Notes: a model not told the origin generated them from the sequence alone. 64,000 nt of DNA from Pseudoruegeria sp. SHC-113 (GCF_025376885.1 NZ_JAHUBR010000001.1:1240001-1304000), one strand, 5' to 3'; shown: positions 1-8,555, counted from the stretch's first letter. Numbers and translations are program-made.

Positions 1-638
1 CGCAGGTCGTAAAGCCCTTCTTCCGCAACCATTTCGCCCGGATCGACCGCCAGGTCGTGCTGGTGGACGCGCTGGGCGCGATCCACAACGGCCCCGCCGC
101 CGTGGAGAACCTGCGCCAGTCGATGGCGGAAATCCTCGCCGCCTTCCGCCCGGGCCGCAACGGCTTCCTGCAGCGGCTGCTGCTGGGCAAGCGGGTGGAG
201 CGCATCCTCTTTGCCGCCACCAAGGCCGATCACCTGCACCACAGCCAGCACCCCCAGCTGACCGCGATCATCGAAGCACTGGTGCGCGATGCGCGCGACC
301 AGGCCGATTTCGCCGGGGCCAAAACGGGTGCGCTCGCCATCGCCGCCCTGCGCGCCACGGTGGAGGAGACGCGCCAGCATCAGGGCGAAACGCTCAACCT
401 CGTGCGCGGCACGCTTCTGGACACCGGCAAGCCCGCCGCCTTCCACCCCGGCACGCTGCCCGATGATCCCGCGCGCCTGCTCACCCCGGCGCGGCAGGGG
501 GCGGAGGGCTGGCTCGACGGCGATTTCGCCGCCATGCGCTTTGCCCCGGCCGAGCTGCGCCTGAAGCCGGGCGAAGGCCTGCCCCACATCCGGCTCGACC
601 GCGCCGCCGACTTTCTGATCGGAGACATGCTGACATGA
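1..638 (+). CDS. YcjX-family P-loop stress protein, C-terminal part (partial at window edge)
   Basis: The reading frame is open from the first base (first full codon at base 3) and ends in TGA at 636-638, so only the last 211 codons are seen; the Walker A region lies outside the window. The visible part has a QVVLVDALG stretch, which fits a Walker B/G3 element, and TKADH, which fits the NKxD-type G4 guanine-specificity motif. These are typical of the YcjX (DUF463) family, GTPase-like proteins induced with the phage-shock response. The stop overlaps the start of the next gene by four bases (ATGA), and that gene is the usual YcjF-type partner. The pair is likely translationally coupled and acts at the inner membrane in envelope stress; the biochemical role of the family is poorly known. 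Confidence 0.85.
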   Translation, partial: QVVKPFFRNHFARIDRQVVLVDALGAIHNGPAAVENLRQSMAEILAAFRPGRNGFLQRLLLGKRVERILFAATKADHLHHSQHPQLTAIIEALVRDARDQADFAGAKTGALAIAALRATVEETRQHQGETLNLVRGTLLDTGKPAAFHPGTLPDDPARLLTPARQGAEGWLDGDFAAMRFAPAELRLKPGEGLPHIRLDRAADFLIGDMLT

Positions 639-1645
639 GCGAGCCCCGCCAGCCTGCCCGCCCCGGCCCCGTGCTGATCGACATCGAAGAGGGCGCCGAG
701 GCCCACAGCCCCGCCGAAGCGCCGCCGGTTCCGGACGCGATGCCGGTGACGGGCGCGGCCATGCAGCAGATAGCCCAGATCGCCGCCCGCCCACGCTCGC
801 GCCTGAGCCGCTGGTTCTGGGGCCTGCTGGGCGCGCTCTTCACCTTCGTGCTGTCGGTGGCGGCCTGGGATTTCGTCGCCGGGCTTCTGGCGCGCAACGC
901 GCTGCTGGGCAACGCCGCGCTGGCGCTGGTGGCGCTCTTCATCATGGTGCTGCTGGCCATTGCCGGGCGCGAATGGCTGGCCTTTGCCCGCCTGCGCCGG
1001 ATCGACCACCTGCAGCACGCAAGTGCCGACGCCCTGCTGCATGGCAATCTGGGCGCGGCGCGCAAAGTCAGTGCGGAGGTCAAGGCGCTCTATGCAGGCC
1101 GCAAGGATCTGGACTGGGCCATGGCGCGTTTCAACGACCGCGAGGCCGACCAGCTTGATGCCGAGGCGCTGCTGGGCCTTGTGGAAACCGAACTGCTTGC
1201 CCCCATCGACGCCGCCGCAACCCGCGAAGTGGAGGCCGCCGCACGGCAGGTCGCCACCGTGACGGCCATCGTGCCGATCGCGCTGGCCGACGTGGTGGCC
1301 GCGCTCACCGCCAATGTGCGCATGGTGCGCCGCATTGCCGAGCTTTATGGCGGGCGGGCCGGCACGCTGGGCAGCTGGCGGCTGATGCGCACCGTGATCA
1401 CTCATCTCGTGGCCACCGGGGCTGTGGCCGTGGGCGACGATCTGATCGGCTCCGTGGCCGGGGGCGGCATGGTCAGCAAGATCTCGCGCCGGTTCGGCGA
1501 AGGCATCGTCAACGGCGCGCTCACCGCGCGAGTGGGCGTTGCCGCGCTGGAGGTTTGCCGCCCGCTGGCCTTCTCCGCGCGCAAGCGCCCCTCGGTGACG
1601 GGCATCGTGCAGCGCGCGTTGCGCGGGCTGTTTGGGCAGGGCTAA
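635..1645 (+). CDS. YcjF-type DUF697 membrane protein (TIGR01620 family)
   Basis: A 336-residue protein with an acidic, proline-rich N-terminus, two adjacent hydrophobic segments at about residues 57-80 and 90-112, a charged middle, and a C-terminal DUF697 region (about residues 205-325) containing hydrophobic stretches with GDDLIGSVAGGG. This is the architecture of YcjF/TIGR01620 proteins, whose genes follow ycjX. The ATG at 635 overlaps the ycjX stop, which fixes the start and argues for one transcript. Function is inferred from family and neighbour only: an inner-membrane partner of the YcjX P-loop protein in envelope stress. It is followed after seven bases by a convergent haemoglobin gene. 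Confidence 0.85.
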   Translation: MSEPRQPARPGPVLIDIEEGAEAHSPAEAPPVPDAMPVTGAAMQQIAQIAARPRSRLSRWFWGLLGALFTFVLSVAAWDFVAGLLARNALLGNAALALVALFIMVLLAIAGREWLAFARLRRIDHLQHASADALLHGNLGAARKVSAEVKALYAGRKDLDWAMARFNDREADQLDAEALLGLVETELLAPIDAAATREVEAAARQVATVTAIVPIALADVVAALTANVRMVRRIAELYGGRAGTLGSWRLMRTVITHLVATGAVAVGDDLIGSVAGGGMVSKISRRFGEGIVNGALTARVGVAALEVCRPLAFSARKRPSVTGIVQRALRGLFGQG

Positions 1646-1652
1646 GCGCGGC

Positions 1653-2060
1653 CTAGAAGCGCGGGACAGCGCCTATGGGCGTGTCCCGATCCTCCACACC
1701 CATGCGCAGGCCACGCCCGATCCGATGCGCCAGCGCCGAGAAGCTCTGAGCCGTTTCCGGCGGCAGGGTCTCGGCCAACGTGCTGTCAAACAGAGCGAGC
1801 CAATCGGTGAAATGCGCCGCCTTCACATCGCCCGCCGCGAGGTGCTTCTGCATCGGATTGCCCGCATAGCTGCGTTCTATCAGGATCGCGTTGCGCCAGA
1901 AGGCGGCGATGTTGGCCTCATGGGCCTGCCAGCTGGCGTGGCTCGTGCCGACATGGCGCAGGAAAACGGGCCCCAGCACGGGATGCACCCGCACCCGCGC
2001 GTAAAAGCGTGCCACGACGGTGTCGATCTGTTCTGCGGTGATCGGAAAACGGGCCAGCAT
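1653..2060 (-). CDS. Group III truncated haemoglobin
   Basis: The product is 135 residues from the ATG at 2060, chosen because AGGAG lies just upstream and because the upstream extension of the frame is low-complexity Arg/Ser with no similarity to globins. Tyr20 (B10), a Phe-Trp pair at 54-55 and His83 in an AGDVKAAHFTDWLALF context (proximal F8 haem ligand) fit a 2/2 globin of the CtrHb/group III class. Such proteins bind O2, NO or peroxide in the cytoplasm; the physiological ligand cannot be read from sequence. It lies downstream of, and on the same strand as, a membrane-anchored protein starting at 2787; the 79-bp gap has no obvious terminator, so co-transcription is possible. Confidence 0.85.
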   Translation of the reverse strand: MLARFPITAEQIDTVVARFYARVRVHPVLGPVFLRHVGTSHASWQAHEANIAAFWRNAILIERSYAGNPMQKHLAAGDVKAAHFTDWLALFDSTLAETLPPETAQSFSALAHRIGRGLRMGVEDRDTPIGAVPRF

Positions 2061-2139
2061 CGGCGGGCTCCTTGGGCTGCTGCTGCCCCTGTCTAGCCCC
2101 GCTCGCGCAAAGGAGCGACGGGCCGCGTTGCCGCATCCG

Positions 2140-2787
2140 CTAGTCGCTGTCGGGCGCTTGGGCCGGTTCAGGGTCTGTGACCGGTTCAGGAGCCGCATCT
2201 GCCTGCGGTGCGGGGGCCGGTTCTAGCTCCGGCGCTGTCGTAGAGGTCGGGGCAGACTCAGCGGCGGGCGCAGGCGTCGCCGCAGGGGGTGTCGCAGGCG
2301 CAGAGGCTGCCTGAGGGGCGGGCACAGGTGTGAGGGCAGGGGGCTCGGGCGGGCGCTGGCAGTTCACGGCGCTCAGCACGATGTCCTTCAGCACCTCGCC
2401 CGAGGAAATGATGGCCTGATCGATCAGCACCTCCGGCGCATCCAGAATGGCGTGGATCTGCGCCGTGGTGGCGGCCACCTCGGCCTCGATCCTGCCAACC
2501 CGTGCCTGAACTGCCAGCATCGCCGCGTCCGAGGCCTCGCCCGAGGCGTCCCGCATCGTGGCCAGATCGCTGCGCAGGCCCGAAAGGTTCTCGTTCATCG
2601 CTGAGAGCTCATCGCGCAACGGCTGCACCTCGATCAGGTTTTCCGCGAACGTGGCCACCACCCCATCGACCTTGCGCATGGTCAGATAGGCGAAGATGAG
2701 GCACAGGAGCGCCAGCATCAGCGTGGCATTGAGCAGGGCCAGCAGCAGGTTCTTGATCAGTCTCGGGATACGGTTGCGCCGCGCCAT
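2140..2787 (-). CDS. Single-pass membrane protein with coiled coil and Pro/Ala-rich tail, function unknown
   Basis: I do not recognise a named family. The 215 residues divide into a basic N-terminus (MARRNRIPR), one transmembrane helix at about 13-36, a heptad-like region at about 45-118 rich in Glu, Leu and Ala that could form a coiled coil, a short hydrophobic patch near 120-143 ending in Cys143, and a Pro-Ala-Glu tail from 144 to the end. The basic start predicts N-in topology with the coiled coil and tail in the periplasm. The tail resembles flexible linkers that cross peptidoglycan, as in TonB-like proteins, but no TonB box or C-terminal domain is visible. It may share a transcript with the downstream haemoglobin gene. 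Confidence 0.6.
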   Translation of the reverse strand: MARRNRIPRLIKNLLLALLNATLMLALLCLIFAYLTMRKVDGVVATFAENLIEVQPLRDELSAMNENLSGLRSDLATMRDASGEASDAAMLAVQARVGRIEAEVAATTAQIHAILDAPEVLIDQAIISSGEVLKDIVLSAVNCQRPPEPPALTPVPAPQAASAPATPPAATPAPAAESAPTSTTAPELEPAPAPQADAAPEPVTDPEPAQAPDSD

Positions 2788-2853
2788 GTGTGGCCTCTTG
2801 TGTTGCTGTCTGTGCTCGTTTGGCGGCCACTAGGGCGGGCCGGAGCGTCTGGG

Positions 2854-3744
2854 TCAAGTGTGTTCCTTCGGCGGCGGTGCTTGAAGCGATCCAGCGGCGG
2901 CCTTCACGGCGCGCGTCAGCGATGCCAGAGGCGCGCGCACCAGCCGGTTGAATTGCCAATGCAGCGGCACTTCCAGAACGGGCTCCCGCCCCAGCGCCAC
3001 GAGCGTGCCCGCGCGCAGGTGGTCCGCCACCAGCGCCTCCGGGTTCATACCCCAGCCCATGCCCCGCAGCGCGCCCTCCACGAAAGCCTGCGTGGAGGGC
3101 AGAAAATGGCTGGGGAAGGGCTGCTCCCGCCCCAATTCGCGTTTGAGCCAGCGCTTCTGCAGCCCGTCGCGCATGTTGAACGTCATCCCGGGCGCAAGGG
3201 CCGCGGTCTCGGCGGTGACCCCTTTAGGGAAGTGACGCGCGGCGAAGGCGGGGCTGGCGGTGGCCACGTAGCGCAGCGCACCCAGCGGGTGGCTGTCGCA
3301 GCCCTGCACAGGCGCGCCGTGGCTGCTGACGGCGGCCATCACCTCGCCCCGCCGCAGCCATCCGGCAGAGTGATCCTGATCGTCCACCACCACGTCAAAC
3401 AGCAAGCCCTCCTGCGCGGCCATGGCCGGCAGGAACCAGGTGGCAAGGCTGTCGGCATTGACGGCGATGCGCAGGGGCTCGGGCCGGGTGCTCTGACCCA
3501 GATCCGCCGCGAGGGTCTGTTCCAAGAGCGCCACCGCCTCGCCGTGGCGGCATAGGCGCTGACCGGCCTCGGTGGCCTCGCAGGGCTGGCCCCGGCGCAC
3601 GAGCACAACGCCCACGCGCTCTTCCAGCGCCTTGATGCGCTGGGAGATGGCGGAAGGCGTCACCCCAAGCGCGGCGGCGGCGGCCTCGAAACTGCCGCTG
3701 CGTACAACGGCCAGAAGGGCGGTGAGGGCGGGATCGGTAAACAT
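2854..3744 (-). CDS. argP: LysR-family regulator, ArgP/IciA type
   Basis: A 296-residue LysR-type regulator. The N-terminal winged helix (residues 1-60) has LTALLAVVRSGSFEAAAAALGVTP; the remainder is a periplasmic-binding-like effector domain. The protein starts MFTDPALTALLAVV and is transcribed divergently from a LysE-type exporter gene at 3835, which is the classic argP-argO (lysG-lysE) arrangement in which the regulator senses lysine or arginine and activates the exporter. The 90-bp gap therefore should hold the operator. The gene name is given by family resemblance and context; the ligand is inferred. Confidence 0.85.
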   Translation of the reverse strand: MFTDPALTALLAVVRSGSFEAAAAALGVTPSAISQRIKALEERVGVVLVRRGQPCEATEAGQRLCRHGEAVALLEQTLAADLGQSTRPEPLRIAVNADSLATWFLPAMAAQEGLLFDVVVDDQDHSAGWLRRGEVMAAVSSHGAPVQGCDSHPLGALRYVATASPAFAARHFPKGVTAETAALAPGMTFNMRDGLQKRWLKRELGREQPFPSHFLPSTQAFVEGALRGMGWGMNPEALVADHLRAGTLVALGREPVLEVPLHWQFNRLVRAPLASLTRAVKAAAGSLQAPPPKEHT

Positions 3745-3834
3745 TAGTTCTGCTTAATCTAGACAAGTAACATTAACTGGTCTTGCTTGTCCGCACAGCG
3801 TAGTCAACCGAAAACGCACAGAAGGACACCCGCC
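3745..3834. promoter_or_regulatory. Divergent argP/argO promoter region
   Basis: The 90 bp between the two start codons is markedly AT-richer than its surroundings (TTAGTTCTGCTTAATCTAG and CATTAACTGG), as expected for a LysR-controlled divergent promoter. A Shine-Dalgarno-like GAAGGA stands before the exporter start. No clear sigma-70 hexamer pair could be fixed by eye, so only the region as a whole is annotated. Confidence 0.5.
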
Positions 3835-4434
3835 ATGAGCGCCTATTTCGCCGGTTTTGCCCTCGGCTTCAGCCTGATCCTCGCCATCGGGGCGCAAAAC
3901 GCCTTTGTGCTGCGGCAGGGGTTGCGCAACGAACATGTGCTCGCCGTGGTGCTGGCCTGCGCGCTTTCGGACGCGGTGCTGATCGCCATCGGTGTGAGCG
4001 GCTTCGGCGCCATCGCAGGGGCCGCGCCTTGGCTGATCCCGGCCTTCAAATACGGCGGCGCGGCCTTCCTGCTCGGCTACGGCGCGCTGGCGTTCCGGTC
4101 TGCCATTCGTGGAGGTGCGGCGCTCACCGCGGGCGATCAGCCGCGCCAGAGCCTCACGGCCGCGCTCACCACCTGCCTCGCGCTGACATGGTTCAACCCC
4201 CATGTCTACCTCGATACGGTGGTGCTGCTGGGCTCGATCAGCACCCAATACGAGGGCGCTCGGCTTGCGTTTGGCCTTGGCGCAATCACCGCCTCTTTCA
4301 CCTTCTTCGTCTGCCTCGGCTTCGGAGCCCGGTTGCTGCGCGGCTTCTTCGCCCAGCCCGCCGCCTGGCGCGCGCTGGATCTGGTGGTGGGCGCAACGAT
4401 GTGGGCCATCGCCGCCTCGCTGATTGTCAACTGA
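3835..4434 (+). CDS. argO: LysE/ArgO-family amino-acid exporter
   Basis: The product is 199 residues from the ATG at 3835, preceded by GAAGGA; the longer frame from 3787 has a polar, basic leader unlike the family. The N-terminus FAGFALGFSLILAIGAQNAFVLRQGL is diagnostic of the LysE superfamily, with the GAQNAFVLRQG signature. About six hydrophobic segments follow, and WFNPHVYLDT around residue 120 is also conserved in ArgO. It should export basic amino acids (arginine/lysine, or toxic analogues) across the inner membrane. Regulation by the divergent ArgP-like protein is inferred from gene order. Confidence 0.88.
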   Translation: MSAYFAGFALGFSLILAIGAQNAFVLRQGLRNEHVLAVVLACALSDAVLIAIGVSGFGAIAGAAPWLIPAFKYGGAAFLLGYGALAFRSAIRGGAALTAGDQPRQSLTAALTTCLALTWFNPHVYLDTVVLLGSISTQYEGARLAFGLGAITASFTFFVCLGFGARLLRGFFAQPAAWRALDLVVGATMWAIAASLIVN

Positions 4435-4471
4435 GCTTGCATGCCCGCGCGCTTTGCGCTTAGCTCGCGCC

Positions 4472-5374
4472 ATGCCCCAAGCACAGGACCGCCCCGCCGC
4501 CGGCATCTTCTGGATGATCGTGACCGGCCTGAATTTCGTCGCCGTGACGGCGATCGTGAAACACGTGGGCGCAGGGCTCCCGGCCGCGCAATCGGCCTTC
4601 CTGCGCTACCTGCTGGGGCTTGTGTTTCTTCTGCCGATGATCCGGCCCATGCTGCGCACCCCTATGGACCGCCCGCTGCTCCTTCTCTTCACGGCGCGCG
4701 GCGCGGTGCATACCGTGGGGGTGATCCTTTGGTTCTACGCGATGACCCGCATTCCCATCGCGGAAGTGACGGCGATGAACTACCTCTCGCCCGTCTACGT
4801 GACGCTCGGTGCCGCGCTCTTCCTCGGCGAAACCCTGGCCTTCCGGCGCATCCTCGCAGTGCTCGCCGCCCTGCTCGGTGCGCTGATCATCCTGCGCCCG
4901 GGCCTGCGCGAGGTGAACGCGGGCCACCTTGCGATGATCGGCACCGCGCTGGCCTTCGCGGGCAGCTACCTGATCGCCAAACGGGTGTCCGGACAGGTCA
5001 GCCCGGCGGTGGTGGTGGGGATGCTCTCGATCACGGTGACACTCGGCCTCGCCCCCTTCGCCGTCGCCGTCTGGGTGACACCGAGCCCGGCGGAGCTGGG
5101 CTGGCTCTTCCTCGTCGCCTGTTTCGCCACGGCCGGCCACTACACGATGACGCTGGCTTTCCAGGCCGCGCCGCTCACGGTGACGCAGCCTGTTACCTTC
5201 CTGCAGCTGATCTGGGCCACTTCGCTTGGCGCCTTTGTCTTTGGCGAGCCCGTAGATGGCTGGGTGGTGTTGGGCGGCTCCATCATCCTTGGCGCGGTCA
5301 GCTTCATCACCTGGCGTGAGGCCGTTCTGAAACGCCGGACACGCACCCCTCCAGCCAATGCGACCAAGGTCTGA
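4472..5374 (+). CDS. DMT-superfamily (EamA) transporter
   Basis: The ATG at 4472 gives 300 residues; a TTG at 4424 in the same frame would overlap the exporter gene and add a polar leader, so it is less likely. Ten hydrophobic segments arranged as two EamA repeats (roughly 10-140 and 155-285) are visible, with the typical YLSPVYVTLGAALFLGE and TFLQLIWATSLGAFVFGEPV motifs ending each repeat. This is a drug/metabolite transporter; the substrate cannot be told from sequence, though exporters of amino acids or metabolites are common in the family. It lies 37 bases after the LysE-type gene on the same strand. Confidence 0.85.
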   Translation: MPQAQDRPAAGIFWMIVTGLNFVAVTAIVKHVGAGLPAAQSAFLRYLLGLVFLLPMIRPMLRTPMDRPLLLLFTARGAVHTVGVILWFYAMTRIPIAEVTAMNYLSPVYVTLGAALFLGETLAFRRILAVLAALLGALIILRPGLREVNAGHLAMIGTALAFAGSYLIAKRVSGQVSPAVVVGMLSITVTLGLAPFAVAVWVTPSPAELGWLFLVACFATAGHYTMTLAFQAAPLTVTQPVTFLQLIWATSLGAFVFGEPVDGWVVLGGSIILGAVSFITWREAVLKRRTRTPPANATKV

Positions 5375-5384
5375 CGGCGAAAAA

Positions 5385-5515
5385 AGAGGGGGCTCTGCCC
5401 CCGCCGCCCTGTGGGCGCCTCCCCCGAGGTATTTTTGGCAAGAGGAAAGGGGCCCCACTTTGTTCTGTAAATATCTCGGGGGGAGTCCGAAGGACGGGGG
5501 GCAGAGCCCCCTCTT
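5385..5515. repeat. Dispersed intergenic element, two copies in head-to-head inversion (copies 1 and 2)
   Basis: Positions 5385-5459 hold a plus-oriented copy (GGGGGCTCTGCCCCC hairpin, variable linker, CTCCCCCGAGGTATTT, purine tract AAGAGGAAAGG) and 5469-5515 hold an inverted copy (AAATATCTCGGGGGGAG ... GGGGGGCAGAGCCCCC). The two can pair with each other into a very long stem. It separates two convergent genes, so it may act as a bidirectional terminator. Related copies lie at 23634-23722, 39935-39983, 44837-44900, 45359-45422, 48817-48884 and 62825-62890. Confidence 0.8.
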
Positions 5516-5529
5516 GATCCGTGGCGGCG

Positions 5530-6552
5530 TCAGCCGCGCGGATCCAGCAGTTTGCTCAGCACCGTGTCCTTGGTGATCTGGCCGAGCAGGCGGCCATCCT
5601 CGACCACGCCGACGGGCGCGCCGGTGTGGGTGATGCGGTCCATGACGGATTGGATCTTTTCACCGGGTGGCACGGTTTCGGCCGGGCTGCCGGTGGCGGG
5701 TTCCATCACGTCGCGCGCACAGAGCACGCCGAGCGGGTTCATATGGGCGACGAAGTCGGCCACGTATTCATTCGCGGGGGCCGAGAAGATCTGCTGCGGG
5801 GTGCCGCATTGCACGATGCGCCCGCCTTCCATGATGGCGATGCGGTTGCCGATCTTGAAGGCTTCGTCCAGATCGTGGGAGACGAAGATGATCGTGCGCT
5901 TGAGTTTGGCTTGCAGTTCAAGAAGCTCGTCCTGAAGCTTGGCGCGGATCAGCGGGTCGAGCGCGCTGAAGGGTTCGTCCATCAAGAGGATCGGCGCTTC
6001 GGTGGCGAAGGCGCGCGCAAGGCCAACGCGCTGCTGCATGCCGCCGGAAAGTTCCCCGACCTTGCGCTCGGCCCAGTCCGACAGCCCCACGAGGGCAAGC
6101 TGTTCGTCCACTTTCGCGTCGCGCTCGGCCTTGGAAAGCCCGGCCAGTTCCAGCCCCAATCCAGCGTTTTCGCGCACGCTGCGCCAGGGCAGCAGGCCGA
6201 ATTGCTGGAACACCATGGCGATGCGCGTCTGGCGCATATGGCGCAGCTTGGCGCTGTCGGCGTTGGTGACATCCACCATCTCCTGGCCGTCATGCACCCG
6301 CACGCAGCCGCGCACCACCGGGTTCAGCCCGTTCACCGCCCGCAGCAGGGTGGATTTGCCGGAGCCAGACAGCCCCATCAGCACGAGGATCTCGCCCTCT
6401 TCCACGGAGAGCGCGCAATCATGCACGCCCAGCACTTGCCGCGTGGCTGTCTGCACTTCGGCGCGGCTCTGGCCCGCGTCCATCAGCGGCAGCGCGGCTT
6501 CAGGGTCCTCGCCGAAGACGATGGACACATTATCAAATTCCACGGCACTCAT
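5530..6552 (-). CDS. choV: Choline ABC transporter ATP-binding subunit
   Basis: A 340-residue ABC ATPase of the quaternary-amine (ProV/OpuA) type. Walker A is GLSGSGKST near residue 60, the signature LSGGMQQRVGLARA near 168, Walker B ILLMDEPFSALDP near 190 and the H-loop FVSHDLDEA near 222. A CBS-like regulatory tail (ARDVMEP ... GQITKDTVLSKLL) closes the protein, as in ProV, where it senses ionic strength. It energises import of choline through ChoW. The start overlaps the choW stop by four bases. It is the last gene of choX-choW-choV, divergent from betI, which supports choline as the substrate. Confidence 0.93.
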   Translation of the reverse strand: MSAVEFDNVSIVFGEDPEAALPLMDAGQSRAEVQTATRQVLGVHDCALSVEEGEILVLMGLSGSGKSTLLRAVNGLNPVVRGCVRVHDGQEMVDVTNADSAKLRHMRQTRIAMVFQQFGLLPWRSVRENAGLGLELAGLSKAERDAKVDEQLALVGLSDWAERKVGELSGGMQQRVGLARAFATEAPILLMDEPFSALDPLIRAKLQDELLELQAKLKRTIIFVSHDLDEAFKIGNRIAIMEGGRIVQCGTPQQIFSAPANEYVADFVAHMNPLGVLCARDVMEPATGSPAETVPPGEKIQSVMDRITHTGAPVGVVEDGRLLGQITKDTVLSKLLDPRG

Positions 6553-7382
6553 TTGCGTTCCACCCTCAGGATACGGTCCAGCATGATGGCGACGACGACG
6601 ATGACGAAGCCGCTTTCAAACCCCAGCGCGGTGTTGACCTGGTTCAGCGCGCGCACCACCGGCACGCCGAGCCCGTCTGCGCCCACCAGTGCGGCGATCA
6701 CCACCATCGATAGCGACAGCATGATCGTCTGGTTCAGCCCCGTCATGATCTGGGGCAGGGCGTAAGGCAGCTCCACCTTCCAGAGCCGCTGCCTCGGGGT
6801 CGCCCCGAAGGCCTCGGCAGCTTCCAGCAGCGGTGTGGGGGTGGAAGACACGCCCAGGTGGGTGAGCCGGATCGGCGCGGGGAGCACGAAAATCACCGTG
6901 GCGATCAGACCGGGCACCATGCCGATGCCGAAGAAGACGATGGCCGGGATCAAGTAAACAAACGTCGGCAGCGTCTGCATCAGATCGAGGATCGGGCGCA
7001 GGAAGCTGTAGAGCTTGGGCCGGTGCGCCGTGGCGATGCCGATGGGCACGCCGATCCCCATGCAGACGACACAGGCCGAGAGCACCAGCGTCAGGCTTTC
7101 GGTCGTCTCCTCCCAGTAGCCCTGGTTGAGGATGAAGAGCATTCCGAGCGCCACGAAGAGGCAGGTCTTCCAGCTTTTCTGCAGCAGCCACGTGATGCCG
7201 ACGATGACAAGGACCATCAGCAGTGGCGGCGGGGTCTGCAGCACCCAGAGAATGCCGTCGATCAGCGCTTCCATCACCGTGGCCAGCCCGTCGAAGAACC
7301 ATTCGCCGTATTCCTGCAGCCAGTCGAACACCGCCGCAGCGGCCTTGCCGACCGGGATCTTGTACTCTGTGAGCCAGTCCAT
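6549..7382 (-). CDS. choW: Choline ABC transporter permease
   Basis: A 277-residue inner-membrane protein with six or more hydrophobic segments and a binding-protein-dependent permease loop around EAAEAFGATPRQRLWKVELPYALPQIMTGLNQTIM (the EAA motif that contacts the ATPase, written here only to 20 or fewer residues in part: EAAEAFGATPRQRL). It is of the ProW/OpuAB type. It forms the translocation channel for choline with ChoV and ChoX. The stop overlaps the choV start, so the two are coupled. A strong stem-loop in the 161-bp gap after choX probably lowers its expression relative to the binding protein. Confidence 0.92.
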   Translation of the reverse strand: MDWLTEYKIPVGKAAAAVFDWLQEYGEWFFDGLATVMEALIDGILWVLQTPPPLLMVLVIVGITWLLQKSWKTCLFVALGMLFILNQGYWEETTESLTLVLSACVVCMGIGVPIGIATAHRPKLYSFLRPILDLMQTLPTFVYLIPAIVFFGIGMVPGLIATVIFVLPAPIRLTHLGVSSTPTPLLEAAEAFGATPRQRLWKVELPYALPQIMTGLNQTIMLSLSMVVIAALVGADGLGVPVVRALNQVNTALGFESGFVIVVVAIMLDRILRVERK

Positions 7383-7435
7383 CCGTTCGCCTTGTTGTGG
7401 GGGTTTCTGAGATCTTTAGTGCCCGGCACCGCCGG

Positions 7436-7494
7436 GCCGCGCCCGTCCGCCCCCCCGGGCGGGCGCGATGCGCCCACCCGCGGACGGGCGCGGC
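7436..7494 (-). other. choX-choW intergenic stem-loop (differential-expression hairpin)
   Basis: Positions 7436-7450 and 7480-7494 form a perfect 15-bp inverted repeat (GCCGCGCCCGTCCGC and its complement). The enclosed 7461-7475 forms a second hairpin (GGGCG CGATG CGCCC). In ABC operons such a structure just after the binding-protein gene stabilises the upstream mRNA and partly terminates, giving more binding protein than permease; that role is inferred. Confidence 0.75.
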
Positions 7495-7543
7495 TCTCAT
7501 GTCAAAGGCCGCACCCGCCCAAGGCGGTCAGGGTTTGGGAGGC

Positions 7544-8470
7544 TTACATGCCCAGGGCGGCTTTCACAGCGGCCACGGCGTCGCCGCCATCGGCGGTGGT
7601 CACGCCGTCGAGCCAGGCCATGAAGGCGTCCGGGTTGGCGGCCAGCCAGGCGGAGGCCGCATCCCGCGGATCGGCACCATCGTTCAGGATCGCGCCCATG
7701 ATCTCGTTCTCCATGGCCAGCGTGAACTCGAGGTTCGTCAGCAGTTTGCCGACATTCTCGCATTCCGCCACGTAGCCTGCGCGGGTGTTGGTGAACACGC
7801 TTGCGCCGCCGAGGTTGGGGCCGAAGAACTCATCGCCGCCGGTCAGGTAGCCCATCTCGAAGTTGGCGTTCATCGGGTGCGGTTCCCAGCCGAGGAAGAC
7901 GATCGGATCGCCTTTTTTCGTGGCGCGGGCGACCTGCGCCAGCATGCCCTGCTCGGAGCTTTCCTTGACCGAGAAGCCTTCAAGGCCAAAGGCGTTGCCG
8001 TCGATCATCGACTGGATCAGGCGGTTGCCGTCGTTGCCGGGCTCGATGCCGTAGATCTCGCCGTCCAGCTCATCTGCGAATTTCGCGATGTCGGCGAAAT
8101 CCTTGATGCCCAGATCGGTGCCGGCCTTATTCACGGCCAGCGTGTATTTCGCGCCGGCGAGGTTTTCGCGCACGGTGTCCACGGTGCCGGCCTCGCGGTA
8201 GGGGGCGATGTCGGCTTCCATCGTGGGCATCCAGTTGCCGAGGAAGATGTCGATGTCACCGTTGGCGAGCGAGGTGTAGGTCACCGGCACGGAGAGCACC
8301 TTGATGTCGGTCTCGTAGCCGAGCGCGTCCAGCACGAAGGTGGTGGCGGCGGTGGTGGCGGTGATGTCCGTCCAGCCCACGTCGGAGAAGGAGACGGAGC
8401 CGCAATCGGCGGCGGCCTGTCCGGCGATGGCGGTCAGCGCAAGCGCCGAAAGGGTGGTGCGAAGGGTCAT
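7544..8470 (-). CDS. choX: Choline ABC transporter periplasmic substrate-binding protein
   Basis: A 308-residue protein with a classical signal peptide (MTLRTTLSALALTAIAGQAAADC, cleavage near residue 21-22, followed by Cys) and an OpuAC-type glycine-betaine/choline-binding fold. Aromatic residues in VGWTD, GNWMP, GAKYTL and FLGWEPHPMN match the places where ChoX of Sinorhizobium builds its aromatic box around the trimethylammonium group. It is first in choX-choW-choV and divergent from betI across an 85-bp region with a BetI-like palindrome, so expression should be choline-inducible. Confidence 0.93.
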   Translation of the reverse strand: MTLRTTLSALALTAIAGQAAADCGSVSFSDVGWTDITATTAATTFVLDALGYETDIKVLSVPVTYTSLANGDIDIFLGNWMPTMEADIAPYREAGTVDTVRENLAGAKYTLAVNKAGTDLGIKDFADIAKFADELDGEIYGIEPGNDGNRLIQSMIDGNAFGLEGFSVKESSEQGMLAQVARATKKGDPIVFLGWEPHPMNANFEMGYLTGGDEFFGPNLGGASVFTNTRAGYVAECENVGKLLTNLEFTLAMENEIMGAILNDGADPRDAASAWLAANPDAFMAWLDGVTTADGGDAVAAVKAALGM

Positions 8471-8492
8471 GTGGGGGTCTCCCTGTTTTTTC

Positions 8493-8512
8493 TTGATTGA
8501 CGAGTCAATTAA
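8493..8512. promoter_or_regulatory. Putative BetI operator between choX and betI
   Basis: TTGATTGACGAGTCAATTAA is a near-perfect palindrome (arms TTRATTGAC / GTCAATYAA) lying 22 bp before the choX start and 43 bp before the betI start. TetR-family BetI represses bet genes by binding a palindrome with TTGATTG/CAATYAA arms, so one site could control both transcription units. The assignment follows from position and symmetry. Confidence 0.75.
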
Positions 8513-8555
8513 AAACCACCAGACTCATTCTGGCAAGTGGTTTACGGAGTTTAGC

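Noticed and set aside
8340-8555. A 5' extension of betI to 8340
   Set aside because: It overlaps choX and the BetI operator; MPKVGMEPIRR at 8556 is the family start.
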